DNA of 64,000 bases from Proteiniclasticum aestuarii (GCF_017368455.1 NZ_JAFNJU010000004.1:1-64000); one strand, 5' to 3'. Shown: positions 8,650 to 16,609, counted from the stretch's first letter. The notes: a model not told the origin generated them from the letters alone. Made by a program: numbers and translations.

Positions 8650-9891
8650 CTAGTCCGCCAGAATTCTCTTTTCGCCTTCCAGCTCTCTGATGCCCTTGAC
8701 ATTCTGAGTCACTTCCAGTGTACCCATGTACTTGCCCTGGTCATCTCGGATGGCATAGTAGGTGATGAGGATGAACATTCCTCTGGAATTGATCCAGAAG
8801 CTTTCCTCATCCTTTGCACCGGACTTGAAATCCTCCAGAAGCTTTTCCACTGTGCCTACACTCTGGGGCGGATGACAGTTCTGAACCGTACGTCCGATGA
8901 CGGACTTGGTTCTTGCAAAAATTCTTTCCTTGGCCTGGTTGAAGTACTTCACCGTGTCTTTCTCATCGATGAAGGTCACATCCACAGGCAAGGCATTGAG
9001 AATCTTTTCCAGTTCCTTCACCGTCAGGAATCCGATGCCGAATCTTACATTTCCATCTGGTGTATCTTCCTTCTTCTTCTTGACGCCACCGATGAAGGAT
9101 ACTCTGTCCGGTGTCCATTTTCCTTCCGGAGAAACCAGGCAGTAGCCCACTTCTTCACTGTCATCGGCGATTTCCAGCCATTCATCTTCTGTGAATTTCT
9201 CGAGAATCATCGGAATGAGAATCTCTTCTTCCTTGAAGATCATCTCCTTGATTCTCTCAATGAGCGGATACGCCATCTTCTGCAGTTCTTCTCGATTCTC
9301 ATCGATGATATGCTGCTTCATCTCCTTGATGGAGGCTCGGATTTCATCATCCACACCCCACATGACCTTCGGTGGTGCACTCATGCCGTATTTTTCCATG
9401 TACGGGAAGATGATGTTCTCTTTTCTGGAATAATGCTTGTCGATGTCCCAGAGCATGTTGATGTCCTGGAGAAGCATGTTCTTGATGGGCGCTTCAGGAT
9501 GATTGATGAAGGTATCAAGCTTGGGCAGGATGTCCTCGTCCAGAAGATTTCTCAGAGCGTAGTTCTCTTCTCTCAGGACACGCACCGGATGACCGATGCT
9601 TTCCTCTTCTTTGCTTCTTGTATGCACTTCATCGATGGACCCCTTGAAGATATCCGCATGGACATCGCACAGATTCTGCACTTCTTCCACGGTCATGCCT
9701 TCATTGATGAGATTCTGCTCCATCTGAGTGATCTCATAGGAGGATACCCCTGTGAAATGCTCTCTGAACTCTTTCTTCACTTCTTCCGGGGATACACCCT
9801 GATGAAGCTTGAGAATCATGCCTTTTAAAAGTTCCTGCCTTTTGTCCCTGTTGCTGTCGCTCATTTCTCTGTTATTGATTACGTTACTCAT
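8650..9891 (-). CDS. DUF438/hemerythrin/PAS protein
   Basis: A 413-residue protein with three parts. Residues about 15-85 match the DUF438 helical domain. Residues about 100-235 form a hemerythrin HHE domain with di-iron-type His/Glu residues (KHYSRKENIIFPY, MIFKEEEILIPMIL). Residues about 290-405 form a PAS domain (LPVDVTFIDEKDTVKYFN). Hemerythrin-type RIC proteins such as ScdA and YtfE repair iron-sulfur clusters after nitric oxide or oxidative damage. This protein is often paired with a DUF1858 partner, as here. The PAS domain may bind heme or another ligand. The start overlaps the partner's stop by 4 nt. A sensing or repair role is inferred. Confidence 0.88.
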   Translation of the reverse strand: MSNVINNREMSDSNRDKRQELLKGMILKLHQGVSPEEVKKEFREHFTGVSSYEITQMEQNLINEGMTVEEVQNLCDVHADIFKGSIDEVHTRSKEEESIGHPVRVLREENYALRNLLDEDILPKLDTFINHPEAPIKNMLLQDINMLWDIDKHYSRKENIIFPYMEKYGMSAPPKVMWGVDDEIRASIKEMKQHIIDENREELQKMAYPLIERIKEMIFKEEEILIPMILEKFTEDEWLEIADDSEEVGYCLVSPEGKWTPDRVSFIGGVKKKKEDTPDGNVRFGIGFLTVKELEKILNALPVDVTFIDEKDTVKYFNQAKERIFARTKSVIGRTVQNCHPPQSVGTVEKLLEDFKSGAKDEESFWINSRGMFILITYYAIRDDQGKYMGTLEVTQNVKGIRELEGEKRILAD

Positions 9892-10148
9892 ATTCCCTCC
9901 ACTTGTTCTTCATTGGTCGGATCTGCTACAGTAATTCCCTTTTCTCTGAAAGCATCGATGATTCTGTCCATGGGGATGTTTTTCATTTTAGACGCCTTGG
10001 GCAGTGTCATGAACTTCGCCATGGTCTTCAGCATCACTGGGTTCACGATCTGATCGAAGCCCAGTTCTTTCAGTACATCTGCCGATTCCGGACATTTCAT
10101 GACAATCTCCTGGACGCTGTCCTTGATATCAATGGTCAAAACATTCAC
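9888..10148 (-). CDS. DUF1858 domain protein
   Basis: An 86-residue protein whose whole length matches DUF1858, the domain that forms the N-terminus of ScdA-type repair proteins. It carries SVQEIVMKCPESADVLKELGF, with the conserved Cys near residue 19. The start is GTG (10146-10148) with GGGGG just upstream. It overlaps the DUF438 gene by 4 nt, so the pair together resembles a split ScdA. The promoter carries a Crp/Fnr-type site, suggesting control by redox state or nitric oxide. Confidence 0.85.
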   Translation of the reverse strand: MNVLTIDIKDSVQEIVMKCPESADVLKELGFDQIVNPVMLKTMAKFMTLPKASKMKNIPMDRIIDAFREKGITVADPTNEEQVEGI

Positions 10149-10170
10149 CCCCTGCTTTCAATCTGTCTCC

Positions 10171-10214
10171 ATTATAATCTGTTCTTTATTGCGAAAACTT
10201 TGACCTAGGTCAAA
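10171..10214 (-). promoter_or_regulatory. DUF1858-DUF438 promoter with Crp/Fnr-type operator
   Basis: A perfect TATAAT on the minus strand (10171-10176) has no good -35. Instead the 16-bp perfect palindrome TTTGACCTAGGTCAAA (10199-10214) is centred about 42 bp upstream of the expected start site. This is the class II position for Crp/Fnr-family activators, and the half-sites TTGAC-N4-GTCAA fit that family. The regulator is not in the window. Confidence 0.65.
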
Positions 10215-10391
10215 ATTCTTAAGTACTTTCTTCACAGTTCTTTTAAATCATACCATTTCACTCGGGATTTGTGAACAGGAAACATAAAAAAAAAAGCGTT
10301 TTTCACTTCATTTTAACCAAATAGACCCAGTAATCCATTATAATATAAATATAGATGGAATATTCTGATTCATTCGAGGAGGGATTATACG

Positions 10392-10637
10392 ATGTCAAGA
10401 GTTGTATTTTACCACAGGAGATTCAAAGTGCTGCAGATCGGAAAGTCTTCCTATGTGGTTGTCAGAAAGAATACCGTGAACTACAGCGAGCATTCCCATC
10501 TATCCTCACTCCATGGAGCCATTTCCCTGATCCGTCTTCTGGATCACGGCCTCATGCCCCATTCCGACTATCTCAGAGAATCCGCCCGAAGGCTCCTTCG
10601 GGATAAGGAATTCAGTAAACTCAAGGTCTTAAGCTGA
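10392..10637 (+). CDS. small protein of unknown function
   Basis: An 81-residue basic protein that I do not recognise. It has no membrane segment or signal peptide. The N-terminal part looks beta-rich (VVFYHRRFKVLQIGKSSYVVV) and the C-terminal part helical with several Arg. Gene status is supported by GAGGAGGG at good spacing before the ATG, a TATAAT at 10339-10344, and a terminator after the stop. It is transcribed divergently from the DUF1858-DUF438 pair. Confidence 0.7.
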   Translation: MSRVVFYHRRFKVLQIGKSSYVVVRKNTVNYSEHSHLSSLHGAISLIRLLDHGLMPHSDYLRESARRLLRDKEFSKLKVLS

Positions 10638-10653
10638 TAATATCTTATAAAGA

Positions 10654-10694
10654 AAATCCCTGAAGGGAAAGCCTGGCTACTCCTTCAGGGATTT
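10654..10694. terminator. bidirectional terminator between the 81-residue gene and proA
   Basis: 13-bp perfect stem AAATCCCTGAAGG/CCTTCAGGGATTT. On the minus strand it is followed by TTTTCTTT, so it best serves proA. On the plus strand the T-tract is weaker. Confidence 0.8.
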
Positions 10695-10722
10695 GTGCAT
10701 TTTCTAGAATATTTTTCTGATG

Positions 10723-11964
10723 TTACGGTCTCACCTGACCGTTTCCGAAGATGATGTATTTCGTGGTGGTCAGCTCCTTCAGTCCCACAGGCCCCCTCGC
10801 ATGAAGTTTCTGGGTGGAAATCCCCATCTCAGCGCCCATGCCCAGGGCAGAACCGTCGGTGAACCTTGTGGATGCATTGACATAGACCGCTGCCGCGTCC
10901 ACTTCATCCGTGAAGGTCATGGCATGGTCGTAGTCCTTGGTGATGATGGCCTCGGAATGACCAGTCCCGTATTTTTCGATATGGTCCATGGCTTCTCTTA
11001 GATCCTTCACCGTCTTCAGAGACATGGCCAGGTCCAGATATTCCTTCGCATAATCCTCTTCTGTCGCCTCCAGAAACAGAGGGATGATCTGTCTGGCCTT
11101 TTCATCGGCCATGACCTTTACGCCATAGGGCTTCAGGGTCTTAAAAAGCGCAGGAAGAAAGGCATCGGCCACTGCTTCATGTACCAGGAGGGATTCCATG
11201 GCGTTGCACACCCCTGTCCTCTGGGTCTTGGCATTGACGATGATGTCAAGAGCCATGGAAAAATCAGCACTTTCATCCACAAACACGTGACAGTTGCCCA
11301 CACCTGTTTCAATGACAGGCACTGTGGCTTCCTTCACCACACGCTGGATCAGCTTGGCGCTTCCTCTTGGAATCAGCACATCCAGGTATGCATTCATTCT
11401 CATGAATTCCCCTGCCGTCTCATAGGAAAGATCCTCTATGAGCTGTACCATGAAGGGATCATGGCCCAGCTCTTTCAATGTATCCTGCACAATCTCAACC
11501 AGCACTTTGTTGGAGGAGATGGCTTCCTTCCCCCCTCTCAGAATCAGCGCGTTGGATGATTTCAGGCAGAGGGCTGCCGTATCGATGGTGACGTTGGGTC
11601 TGGATTCATAGATGATGCCCACGACGCCAAGGGGCACGCTTTTCTTTCCGACCTTCAGCCCATTTGGCAAGGTCTTCATTTCCCTGATTTCGCCCACAGG
11701 ATCATCCAGTTTCTCCACGGTCAGAAGACCATCCTTCATGGATCGGATGCGCTCTTCATTTAATAGCAGCCGGTCCATCAGTGCAGAGGATAATCCGTTT
11801 TCTTTCCCTCTTGAAAGATCCTCGGCATTGGCCGCAAGAATCTCTTCCTTTCTTTTCATGAGATTTTCACCAAGTAGAGAAAGAATCCTGTTCTTCTCCA
11901 CGGTACCGAGTCTTGCCAGTTTTCTTGAAGCGGCTTTCGCCTGTCTGCCCAGATGTTCGATCAT
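10723..11964 (-). CDS. proA: gamma-glutamyl phosphate reductase
   Basis: A 413-residue enzyme of the aldehyde dehydrogenase superfamily that reduces glutamyl 5-phosphate to the semialdehyde, the second step of proline synthesis. The hallmark ALILRGGKEA, DVLIPRGSAKLI and the catalytic Cys in KTQRTGVCNAMESLL are present, and the C-terminal LHARGPVGLKELTT is standard. Length is normal. Its start overlaps the proB stop by 4 nt, so the pair is translationally coupled. Confidence 0.97.
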   Translation of the reverse strand: MIEHLGRQAKAASRKLARLGTVEKNRILSLLGENLMKRKEEILAANAEDLSRGKENGLSSALMDRLLLNEERIRSMKDGLLTVEKLDDPVGEIREMKTLPNGLKVGKKSVPLGVVGIIYESRPNVTIDTAALCLKSSNALILRGGKEAISSNKVLVEIVQDTLKELGHDPFMVQLIEDLSYETAGEFMRMNAYLDVLIPRGSAKLIQRVVKEATVPVIETGVGNCHVFVDESADFSMALDIIVNAKTQRTGVCNAMESLLVHEAVADAFLPALFKTLKPYGVKVMADEKARQIIPLFLEATEEDYAKEYLDLAMSLKTVKDLREAMDHIEKYGTGHSEAIITKDYDHAMTFTDEVDAAAVYVNASTRFTDGSALGMGAEMGISTQKLHARGPVGLKELTTTKYIIFGNGQVRP

Positions 11965-12770
11965 TTCTTCTTCCCCCCTAAAAATAAAGTGCCCAGCACC
12001 TTGCCGCCCAGAATCTCCTCGATGGTCTCGTTCCGGCTTCCATTGGCCAGAACCACATGGATGCCTCTCTCCGTGGCATACCTGGCCGCCCTGATCTTGG
12101 TGATCATGCCCCCGGTGCCCAGCTTTGTGGAAGAATCCTTTGCGATGGCTTCGATGTGCTCATCGATGACATCCACTCTGTCAATGAGTTTCGCCAGTGG
12201 ATTGATTCTGGGGTCATCGCTGTAGAGTCCGTCGATGTCCGAGAGAAGAATGAGCAGATCCGCATCCACCAGGGCTGCCACCACCGCCGACAGGGTGTCG
12301 TTGTCTCCGAAGATGATCTCATCGGTGGAGATGGTGTCATTCTCATTGACCACGGGTACGATCTTGTTCTTCAGAAGCTCATTCATGGTGTTTCTGGCAT
12401 GGTAGTTCATGACTTTGTCCGTCTCCACCTGCTTGGTCACCAGAACCTGTCCCACCTGATAGTTGTATTCCTGGAAGAACTTCTGATACATGTTCATGAG
12501 CACCACCTGGCCCACGGCAGCGGCCGCCTGCTTACCCTCAATATCCCTTGGTCGCTCCGCCAGGTGCATTCTCTGAGCACCTACACCGATGGCGCCCGAA
12601 GAGACCAGCACCACTTCGTATCCTCTGTTTTTCAGATCTGAAAGCATCCTGGCCAGATGCTCCATCCGATAGAGATTGATCAGTCCGCTTGGATGGGCGA
12701 TGGTGGACGTACCCACCTTGATCACGATTCTTCTGATATTCTTAAGTTCTTCTCTTTTATTTTCCATCAT
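11961..12770 (-). CDS. proB: glutamate 5-kinase
   Basis: A 269-residue amino acid kinase that phosphorylates glutamate in the first step of proline synthesis. It shows VIKVGTSTI, VLVSSGAIGVG, ENDTISTDEI and GTGGMITKI. E. coli ProB has an extra C-terminal PUA domain; this one ends after the kinase domain, as in many Firmicutes. The reading frame is open far upstream, but ATG 12770 is chosen because GAGG lies 5 nt upstream and homology begins about ten residues later. ATG 12767 is equally possible. The upstream frame has no recognisable protein. Confidence 0.95.
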   Translation of the reverse strand: MMENKREELKNIRRIVIKVGTSTIAHPSGLINLYRMEHLARMLSDLKNRGYEVVLVSSGAIGVGAQRMHLAERPRDIEGKQAAAAVGQVVLMNMYQKFFQEYNYQVGQVLVTKQVETDKVMNYHARNTMNELLKNKIVPVVNENDTISTDEIIFGDNDTLSAVVAALVDADLLILLSDIDGLYSDDPRINPLAKLIDRVDVIDEHIEAIAKDSSTKLGTGGMITKIRAARYATERGIHVVLANGSRNETIEEILGGKVLGTLFLGGKKK

Positions 12771-12801
12771 ACCGTCCTCATTTATTTCATTCATTTCAAC
12801 C

Positions 12802-12830
12802 ATTTTAATTTCAATGAAACCATTACGCAA
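12802..12830 (-). promoter_or_regulatory. promoter of proBA
   Basis: Minus-strand TTGCGT (12825-12830), a 17-bp spacer and TAAAAT (12802-12807), 32 bp upstream of the proB start. The leader is too short for a T-box. Confidence 0.5.
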
Positions 12831-12957
12831 CACCTTTCTCCCGAAATTGCACAAAACCTCTTCGTAAACGATTTGACCTTCAGAAAATACAAGGAAACCG
12901 CTCCAAAACTGATAATTGCATATCCGCTGAAACCATCCCTTTCTTCCTGCAAAGGAG

Positions 12958-12996
12958 AAAGACATCCCATGGACTCCATTCCACAAGATGTCTTTC
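12958..12996 (-). terminator. candidate terminator after the symporter gene
   Basis: 9-bp perfect stem AAAGACATC/GATGTCTTT around a 21-nt loop, 12 nt past the symporter stop, then CTCCTTT. The loop is large and the T-tract weak. Confidence 0.4.
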
Positions 12997-13007
12997 CCTG
13001 CCTCAAA

Positions 13008-14243
13008 CTAGCTGCTGACGGATGCCGTCTCGGCCGCTTCCACTTCAGGCGCTCTCTTCACAATGTATTTATGGTAGATTTCATCCACGATCACTGCGAT
13101 GGCATTGTCACCGGATACATTGGCCGCCGTACCGAAGCTGTCCTGTGTCAGGTACAGTGTCACCAGAAGCTGACCCATGGTTCCTGTAGGGTCGATGCCC
13201 ACGATGGTCAGAAACGGCAGTGCGCTCATAATGGCTCCACCGGGTGCACCAGGGGCTGCCACCATGGCCACGCCAAGCATGGAGATGAATCCAGCCATGA
13301 GTCCGAATCCGTGTGGCATGCCATACATCAGAAGAACCGCTGTGACGCAGCTTGTGATGGTGATGATGCTTCCGGCCAGATGAATGGTCGCACCCAGGGG
13401 TACCACGAATTCTCTGATCTGCTTGGAAACACCATTCTTCTTTGCGCACTCCAGATTCACCGGTATGGTTGCCGCGGAAGACTGGGTACCGATGGCCGTG
13501 ACGTACCCTGTCACCTGATTCTTCATGAGCATCAGTGGATTCTTTCCTGAGAAGGACCCTGCCGCAAAGAACATAAGGCTCACATAGGACAGATGCAGGA
13601 TGACGACTACGAGGAATACCTTCCAGAAAATGGATAACACAGAGAATACTGCCCCGGAATAGCTGAGGTTCATGAAATTACCGAAGATGTAGATGGGCAG
13701 CCCCGGAATGATCAGTGTATGCAGAAGCTTGGTGATGATTTCACTGAAGTCCTTGAAGAAGCTGTACATCACGCCCCCTTGCCCTTTTCCCTTGAGATAG
13801 GAAATACCGATGCCGAACATGAAGGCAAATACGATGGCCCCTGTCACATCAAGGAGCGGACTCAGCGGAATGGAGAAAAGCGAAGACAGTCCGCTTCCGG
13901 ATTCTGTGATCTTTTCCACCAGTTCAGGTCTGATGAAGGATGGGAAGAAGGTGGAAGCCACAAAATAGGCGATGGTTCCCGCAAGAAGCGTGGAGCCGTA
14001 GGCCAGAAAAGTCGTGACACCCAGAAGTTTCCCCGCACCTTCTGTGAGGTCTGCAATTCCTATGATCACATAACCGATGATCATCAGCGGAATGATGAAA
14101 GCCAGAAGGCTGCTGAAAATGCTGGAGAAGGTCACTGGAAGTCTAAGCAGAAATTCGGGCAGGAATTTCATCTGCCCAACGAGTACACCTAAAATAATTG
14201 CGATGATGAGTTTCGGGACAAGTCCCATTTTCTTTTTCTCCAT
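13008..14243 (-). CDS. dicarboxylate/amino acid:cation symporter (DAACS)
   Basis: A 411-residue inner-membrane carrier of the GltP/SstT/DctA family with about eight transmembrane helices and two re-entrant loops. The serine-rich hairpin AIGTQSSAATIPVN, the VVPLGATIHLAGS block and the DSFGTAANVSGDNAIAVIV region in helices 7-8 are diagnostic for transport and cation binding. It would import glutamate, aspartate, serine/threonine or C4-dicarboxylates with Na+ or H+. Closer assignment is not justified. It is a single-gene unit with a consensus promoter. Confidence 0.93.
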   Translation of the reverse strand: MEKKKMGLVPKLIIAIILGVLVGQMKFLPEFLLRLPVTFSSIFSSLLAFIIPLMIIGYVIIGIADLTEGAGKLLGVTTFLAYGSTLLAGTIAYFVASTFFPSFIRPELVEKITESGSGLSSLFSIPLSPLLDVTGAIVFAFMFGIGISYLKGKGQGGVMYSFFKDFSEIITKLLHTLIIPGLPIYIFGNFMNLSYSGAVFSVLSIFWKVFLVVVILHLSYVSLMFFAAGSFSGKNPLMLMKNQVTGYVTAIGTQSSAATIPVNLECAKKNGVSKQIREFVVPLGATIHLAGSIITITSCVTAVLLMYGMPHGFGLMAGFISMLGVAMVAAPGAPGGAIMSALPFLTIVGIDPTGTMGQLLVTLYLTQDSFGTAANVSGDNAIAVIVDEIYHKYIVKRAPEVEAAETASVSS

Positions 14244-14445
14244 AACTATTTACCCCTTTTATACGTATTTCTTTCTGTTCGGAGGATGTGGATCTGTACG
14301 AAGCATCCGACTGATCGCACCTGTCTTCGTTCACCGTTCATTAATAAATCAACCAGCGTTGTCCATCGTAAGACCCTACAACGATCCATATCCTAAGTTT
14401 TGTCCTTGTATCAAATACAGATGTTTCTCCAGCAAGAATATTTTG

Positions 14446-14474
14446 ATTATACATGAGGTTTCAGAGGTTGACAA
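14446..14474 (-). promoter_or_regulatory. strong promoter of the symporter gene, with a 200-nt leader
   Basis: Minus-strand TTGTCA (14469-14474), a 17-bp spacer and a perfect TATAAT (14446-14451). The transcript would start about 195 nt before the symporter ATG. I see no riboswitch or T-box in that leader. The stretch 14244-14615 holds only this promoter, the leader and the neighbouring terminator. Confidence 0.75.
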
Positions 14475-14540
14475 CCCCTAAGTTCCCATGTTCACGTTTA
14501 CAGTTTGGAAACATCTGAAAAAAGTCTGGAAATCAGATAA

Positions 14541-14582
14541 AAAGAAATAGTCCATGGAAATCAACTGTTCTCCATAGACTAT
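14541..14582 (-). terminator. rho-independent terminator after the NUDIX/35-codon unit
   Basis: 12-bp stem ATAGTCCATGGA/TCCATAGACTAT (14547-14558 with 14571-14582, one wobble) followed on the minus strand by TTCTTTTTATC. Confidence 0.8.
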
Positions 14583-14615
14583 CACTTTTCTATTCAGCTT
14601 ACTATCGGTCCAGAC

Positions 14616-14723
14616 TTACAATCTCCATGATGGGATCTTTTCCAGCTCCTTTTTGAGAGGTGGAGGATGAAACTCATCCTTCCTCTTGCTCCAGTAGGTG
14701 GTACCGCTGAGGAGTCTTCTCAT
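14616..14723 (-). CDS. putative 35-residue small protein
   Basis: A short ORF starting MRRLLSGTTYWSKRKDEF and ending KIPSWRL, with a perfect GGAGG 8 nt before its ATG. It lies between the NUDIX stop (30 nt upstream) and a good terminator, so it would be the last gene of that transcript. It is strongly basic with no membrane segment. I do not recognise it; ribosome site and position are the only evidence. Confidence 0.5.
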   Translation of the reverse strand: MRRLLSGTTYWSKRKDEFHPPPLKKELEKIPSWRL

Positions 14724-14752
14724 TTTCTATTCCTCCAGTTATTGGTTCACCC

Positions 14753-15268
14753 TTAATCCCAGGAATCTTCCTCAAGCAGCATGCGCATCACTTCTGTTTC
14801 TCTTTCCAGCCATCTGCTTGGAAAACTGTCAGAGAAGAGGCGCAGGTTCCGGTGAAAAGCCTCTCTGAGCTCCATCCACTCCGGTGTGAATTCCAGTTGG
14901 GCCTCATATAAGCTGAGCCGCTGCCGTCCCATCTCCCCTTCACCCTTGCATCCATAATACCAGGAAACCATCTCAAAGACCGTCTTCTCATCATACTTGT
15001 CTACTCTTCTTTCAGTGACCTTGCCGACGAGTTCATAAACCTGCTCCACTTCCAGTCCTGTTTCTTCCAGAACTTCCCGTTTCAGCGCCTCCTCGTGACT
15101 TTCCTCCTCTTCAATGCCTCCACCCGGAAACTTCAAGTCTCCTTCCTTCGTTCGGATCAGAAGCAGAAGGTCCTTTCTTCTCACAAGCCCTCGCACCGCT
15201 TCTCTGCGAAAAATCTTTCTATCTCCTACTTCATTCTCTTCCATGCCCAACAGCAGATCAAACTTCAT
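14753..15268 (-). CDS. NUDIX hydrolase
   Basis: A 171-residue NUDIX-family protein. The Nudix box starts at GGGIEEEESHEEALKREV and continues LEETGL, fitting GX5EX7REUXEEXGU, and is preceded by KFP as in 8-oxo-dGTP/ADP-ribose-type members. It would cleave a nucleoside diphosphate-X compound with Mg2+. ATG 15268 is chosen because a run of seven G residues lies 5 nt upstream; an upstream in-frame start has none. Substrate is unknown. That G-run could pair with the C-rich loops of the candidate sRNA at 28.8-28.9 kb. Confidence 0.88.
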   Translation of the reverse strand: MKFDLLLGMEENEVGDRKIFRREAVRGLVRRKDLLLLIRTKEGDLKFPGGGIEEEESHEEALKREVLEETGLEVEQVYELVGKVTERRVDKYDEKTVFEMVSWYYGCKGEGEMGRQRLSLYEAQLEFTPEWMELREAFHRNLRLFSDSFPSRWLERETEVMRMLLEEDSWD

Positions 15269-15413
15269 CGTATCCCCCCCTGCAGCTCCAGTTCTTTCTC
15301 TTTCTTCTTCCACAGCTCCTGCGGCCATCATTTTTATTCTATCACCGGATTCACCAGGGCTCTAGCCTCTTCTCTTACTATTCACCCAAAATTCATGATT
15401 CCTGAATGAAGGC

Positions 15414-15456
15414 GAAAAAGAGACCCTCCGAGAAGCAGATCGCTTCTCAGAGGGTC
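15414..15456. terminator. bidirectional terminator downstream of the tRNA array
   Basis: 16-bp stem AGACCCTCCGAGAAGC (15421-15436) with GCTTCTCAGAGGGTCT (15441-15456), one mismatch. On the minus strand it is followed by CTTTTTC and on the plus strand by CTTTTTG. It closes the tRNA operon. Confidence 0.9.
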
Positions 15457-15478
15457 TCTTTTTGTGTTCCTGTCCTTT

Positions 15479-15555
15479 TGGTGCCCCATGGGCGACTCGA
15501 ACGCCCGACCATTGGTTTCGAAGACCAGTACTCTATCCAACTGAGCTAATGAGGC
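15479..15555 (-). tRNA. tRNA-Arg(TCG)
   Basis: Cloverleaf with acceptor GCCTCAT/ATGGGGC, T-arm GGGCG-TTCGAGT-CGCCC, encoded CCA and anticodon loop CTTCGAA (anticodon TCG). The outermost anticodon-stem pair is a C-A mismatch. It is separated from the other tRNAs by an internal terminator-like hairpin. Confidence 0.85.
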
Positions 15556-15575
15556 ATGATGGGCAGGTGATATGG

Positions 15576-15601
15576 AAAAAGCCTGCCACCAGGCAGGCTT
15601 T
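15576..15601 (-). terminator. terminator-like hairpin inside the tRNA array
   Basis: Minus strand reads AAAGCCTGCC, a short loop, GGCAGGCTTTTT: a 10-bp perfect stem plus five T residues between tRNA-Gly(TCC) and tRNA-Arg(TCG). It should reduce expression of the last tRNA or act as a processing site. Confidence 0.7.
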
Positions 15602-15603
15602 AA

Positions 15604-15677
15604 TGGAGCGGGTGAAGGGAATCGAACCCTCACGACCAGCTTGGAAGGCTGGAGTTCTACCATTGAACTACACCCGC
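15604..15677 (-). tRNA. tRNA-Gly(TCC), copy 1
   Basis: Acceptor GCGGGTG/CACCCGC, anticodon stem CCAGC/GCTGG with loop CTTCCAA (anticodon TCC), encoded CCA. The sequence is repeated at 16293-16366. Confidence 0.95.
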
Positions 15678-15678
15678 A

Positions 15679-15753
15679 TGGAGCGGAAGACGAGATTCGA
15701 ACTCGCGACGTTCACCTTGGCAAGGTGACGCTCTACCACTGAGCCACTCCCGC
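15679..15753 (-). tRNA. tRNA-Gly(GCC), copy 1
   Basis: Acceptor GCGGGAG, anticodon stem TCACC/GGTGA with loop TTGCCAA (anticodon GCC), encoded CCA. The sequence is repeated at 16111-16185. Confidence 0.95.
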
Positions 15754-15759
15754 ATGTCA

Positions 15760-15844
15760 TGGTGCAGATGAAGGGAGTCGAACCCCCACGCCTCTCGGCG
15801 CTAGATCCTAAGTCTAGTGCGTCTGCCAATTTCGCCACATCTGC
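15760..15844 (-). tRNA. tRNA-Leu(TAG)
   Basis: Class II tRNA with a long variable arm, acceptor GCAGATG, anticodon stem CTAGA/TCTAG and loop CTTAGGA (anticodon TAG), encoded CCA. Confidence 0.95.
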
Positions 15845-15861
15845 ATGCTATATTCTCTTAT

Positions 15862-15936
15862 TGGCTGGGATAGCTGGATTCGAACCAACGAATGCCAGAG
15901 TCAAAGTCTGGTGCCTTACCACTTGGCGATATCCCA
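15862..15936 (-). tRNA. tRNA-Gln(TTG)
   Basis: Acceptor TGGGATA/TATCCCA, anticodon stem CCAGA/TCTGG, loop CTTTGAC (anticodon TTG), encoded CCA. In organisms with GatCAB it is typically charged through Glu-tRNA-Gln amidation. Confidence 0.95.
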
Positions 15937-15946
15937 CTGAAAAAAA

Positions 15947-16023
15947 TGGGGTGAACGATGGGACTCGAACCCACGACAACCAGAATCACAATCTGGCGCT
16001 CTACCAACTGAACTACGTCCACC
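15947..16023 (-). tRNA. tRNA-His(GTG)
   Basis: Anticodon stem CCAGA/TCTGG, loop TTGTGAT (anticodon GTG). It has the extra 5' G (G-1) opposite C73 that is specific to tRNA-His, and an encoded CCA. Confidence 0.96.
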
Positions 16024-16028
16024 ATATA

Positions 16029-16105
<77 letters not shown>

Positions 16106-16110
16106 ATAAA

Positions 16111-16185
16111 TGGAGCGGAAGACGAGATTCGAACTCGCGACGTTCACCTTGGCAAGGTGACGCTCTACCACTGAGCCACTCCCGC
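16111..16185 (-). tRNA. tRNA-Gly(GCC), copy 2
   Basis: Same sequence as the gene at 15679-15753; anticodon GCC, encoded CCA. Confidence 0.95.
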
Positions 16186-16202
16186 ATGTTATGATATTTT
16201 AA

Positions 16203-16278
16203 TGGTCGGGGTGACAGGGATTGAACCTGCGACCTCATGCTCCCAAAGCACGCGCGCTCCCAGCTGCGCTACACCCCG
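16203..16278 (-). tRNA. tRNA-Pro(TGG), copy 1
   Basis: Acceptor CGGGGTG/CACCCCG, anticodon stem CGTGC/GCATG, loop TTTGGGA (anticodon TGG), encoded CCA. The sequence is repeated at 16645-16720. Confidence 0.95.
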
Positions 16279-16292
16279 TAGGATTAAAATAC

Positions 16293-16366
16293 TGGAGCGG
16301 GTGAAGGGAATCGAACCCTCACGACCAGCTTGGAAGGCTGGAGTTCTACCATTGAACTACACCCGC
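16293..16366 (-). tRNA. tRNA-Gly(TCC), copy 2
   Basis: Same sequence as the gene at 15604-15677; anticodon TCC, encoded CCA. Confidence 0.95.
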
Positions 16367-16371
16367 ATAAA

Positions 16372-16447
16372 TGGTGATCCACCGGGGAATCGAACCCCGG
16401 ACACCATGATTAAAAGTCATGTGCTCTACCGACTGAGCTAGTGGATC
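16372..16447 (-). tRNA. tRNA-Lys(TTT)
   Basis: Acceptor GATCCAC/GTGGATC, anticodon stem CATGA/TCATG, loop CTTTTAA (anticodon TTT), encoded CCA. Confidence 0.95.
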
Positions 16448-16453
16448 ATGAAA

Positions 16454-16527
16454 TGGCTGGGATAGCTGGATTCGAACCAACGATGCCAGAGTCAGAGTCT
16501 GGAGCCTTACCACTTGGCGATATCCCA
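16454..16527 (-). tRNA. tRNA-Gln(CTG)
   Basis: Near-copy of the Gln(TTG) gene with loop CTCTGAC (anticodon CTG) and a few other changes; encoded CCA. A separate CTG isoacceptor suits a genome that uses CAG often. Confidence 0.94.
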
Positions 16528-16532
16528 TTAAT

Positions 16533-16609
<77 letters not shown>

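Noticed and set aside
12771-12986. N-terminal extension of proB by 72 residues
   Set aside because: It has no homology to glutamate kinases, runs through the promoter, and the ATG at 12770 has a proper ribosome site.
14244-14445. Possible riboswitch in the 200-nt leader of the symporter gene
   Set aside because: I could find no known aptamer consensus, T-box motif or terminator/antiterminator pair; an Rfam scan would be needed to exclude one.
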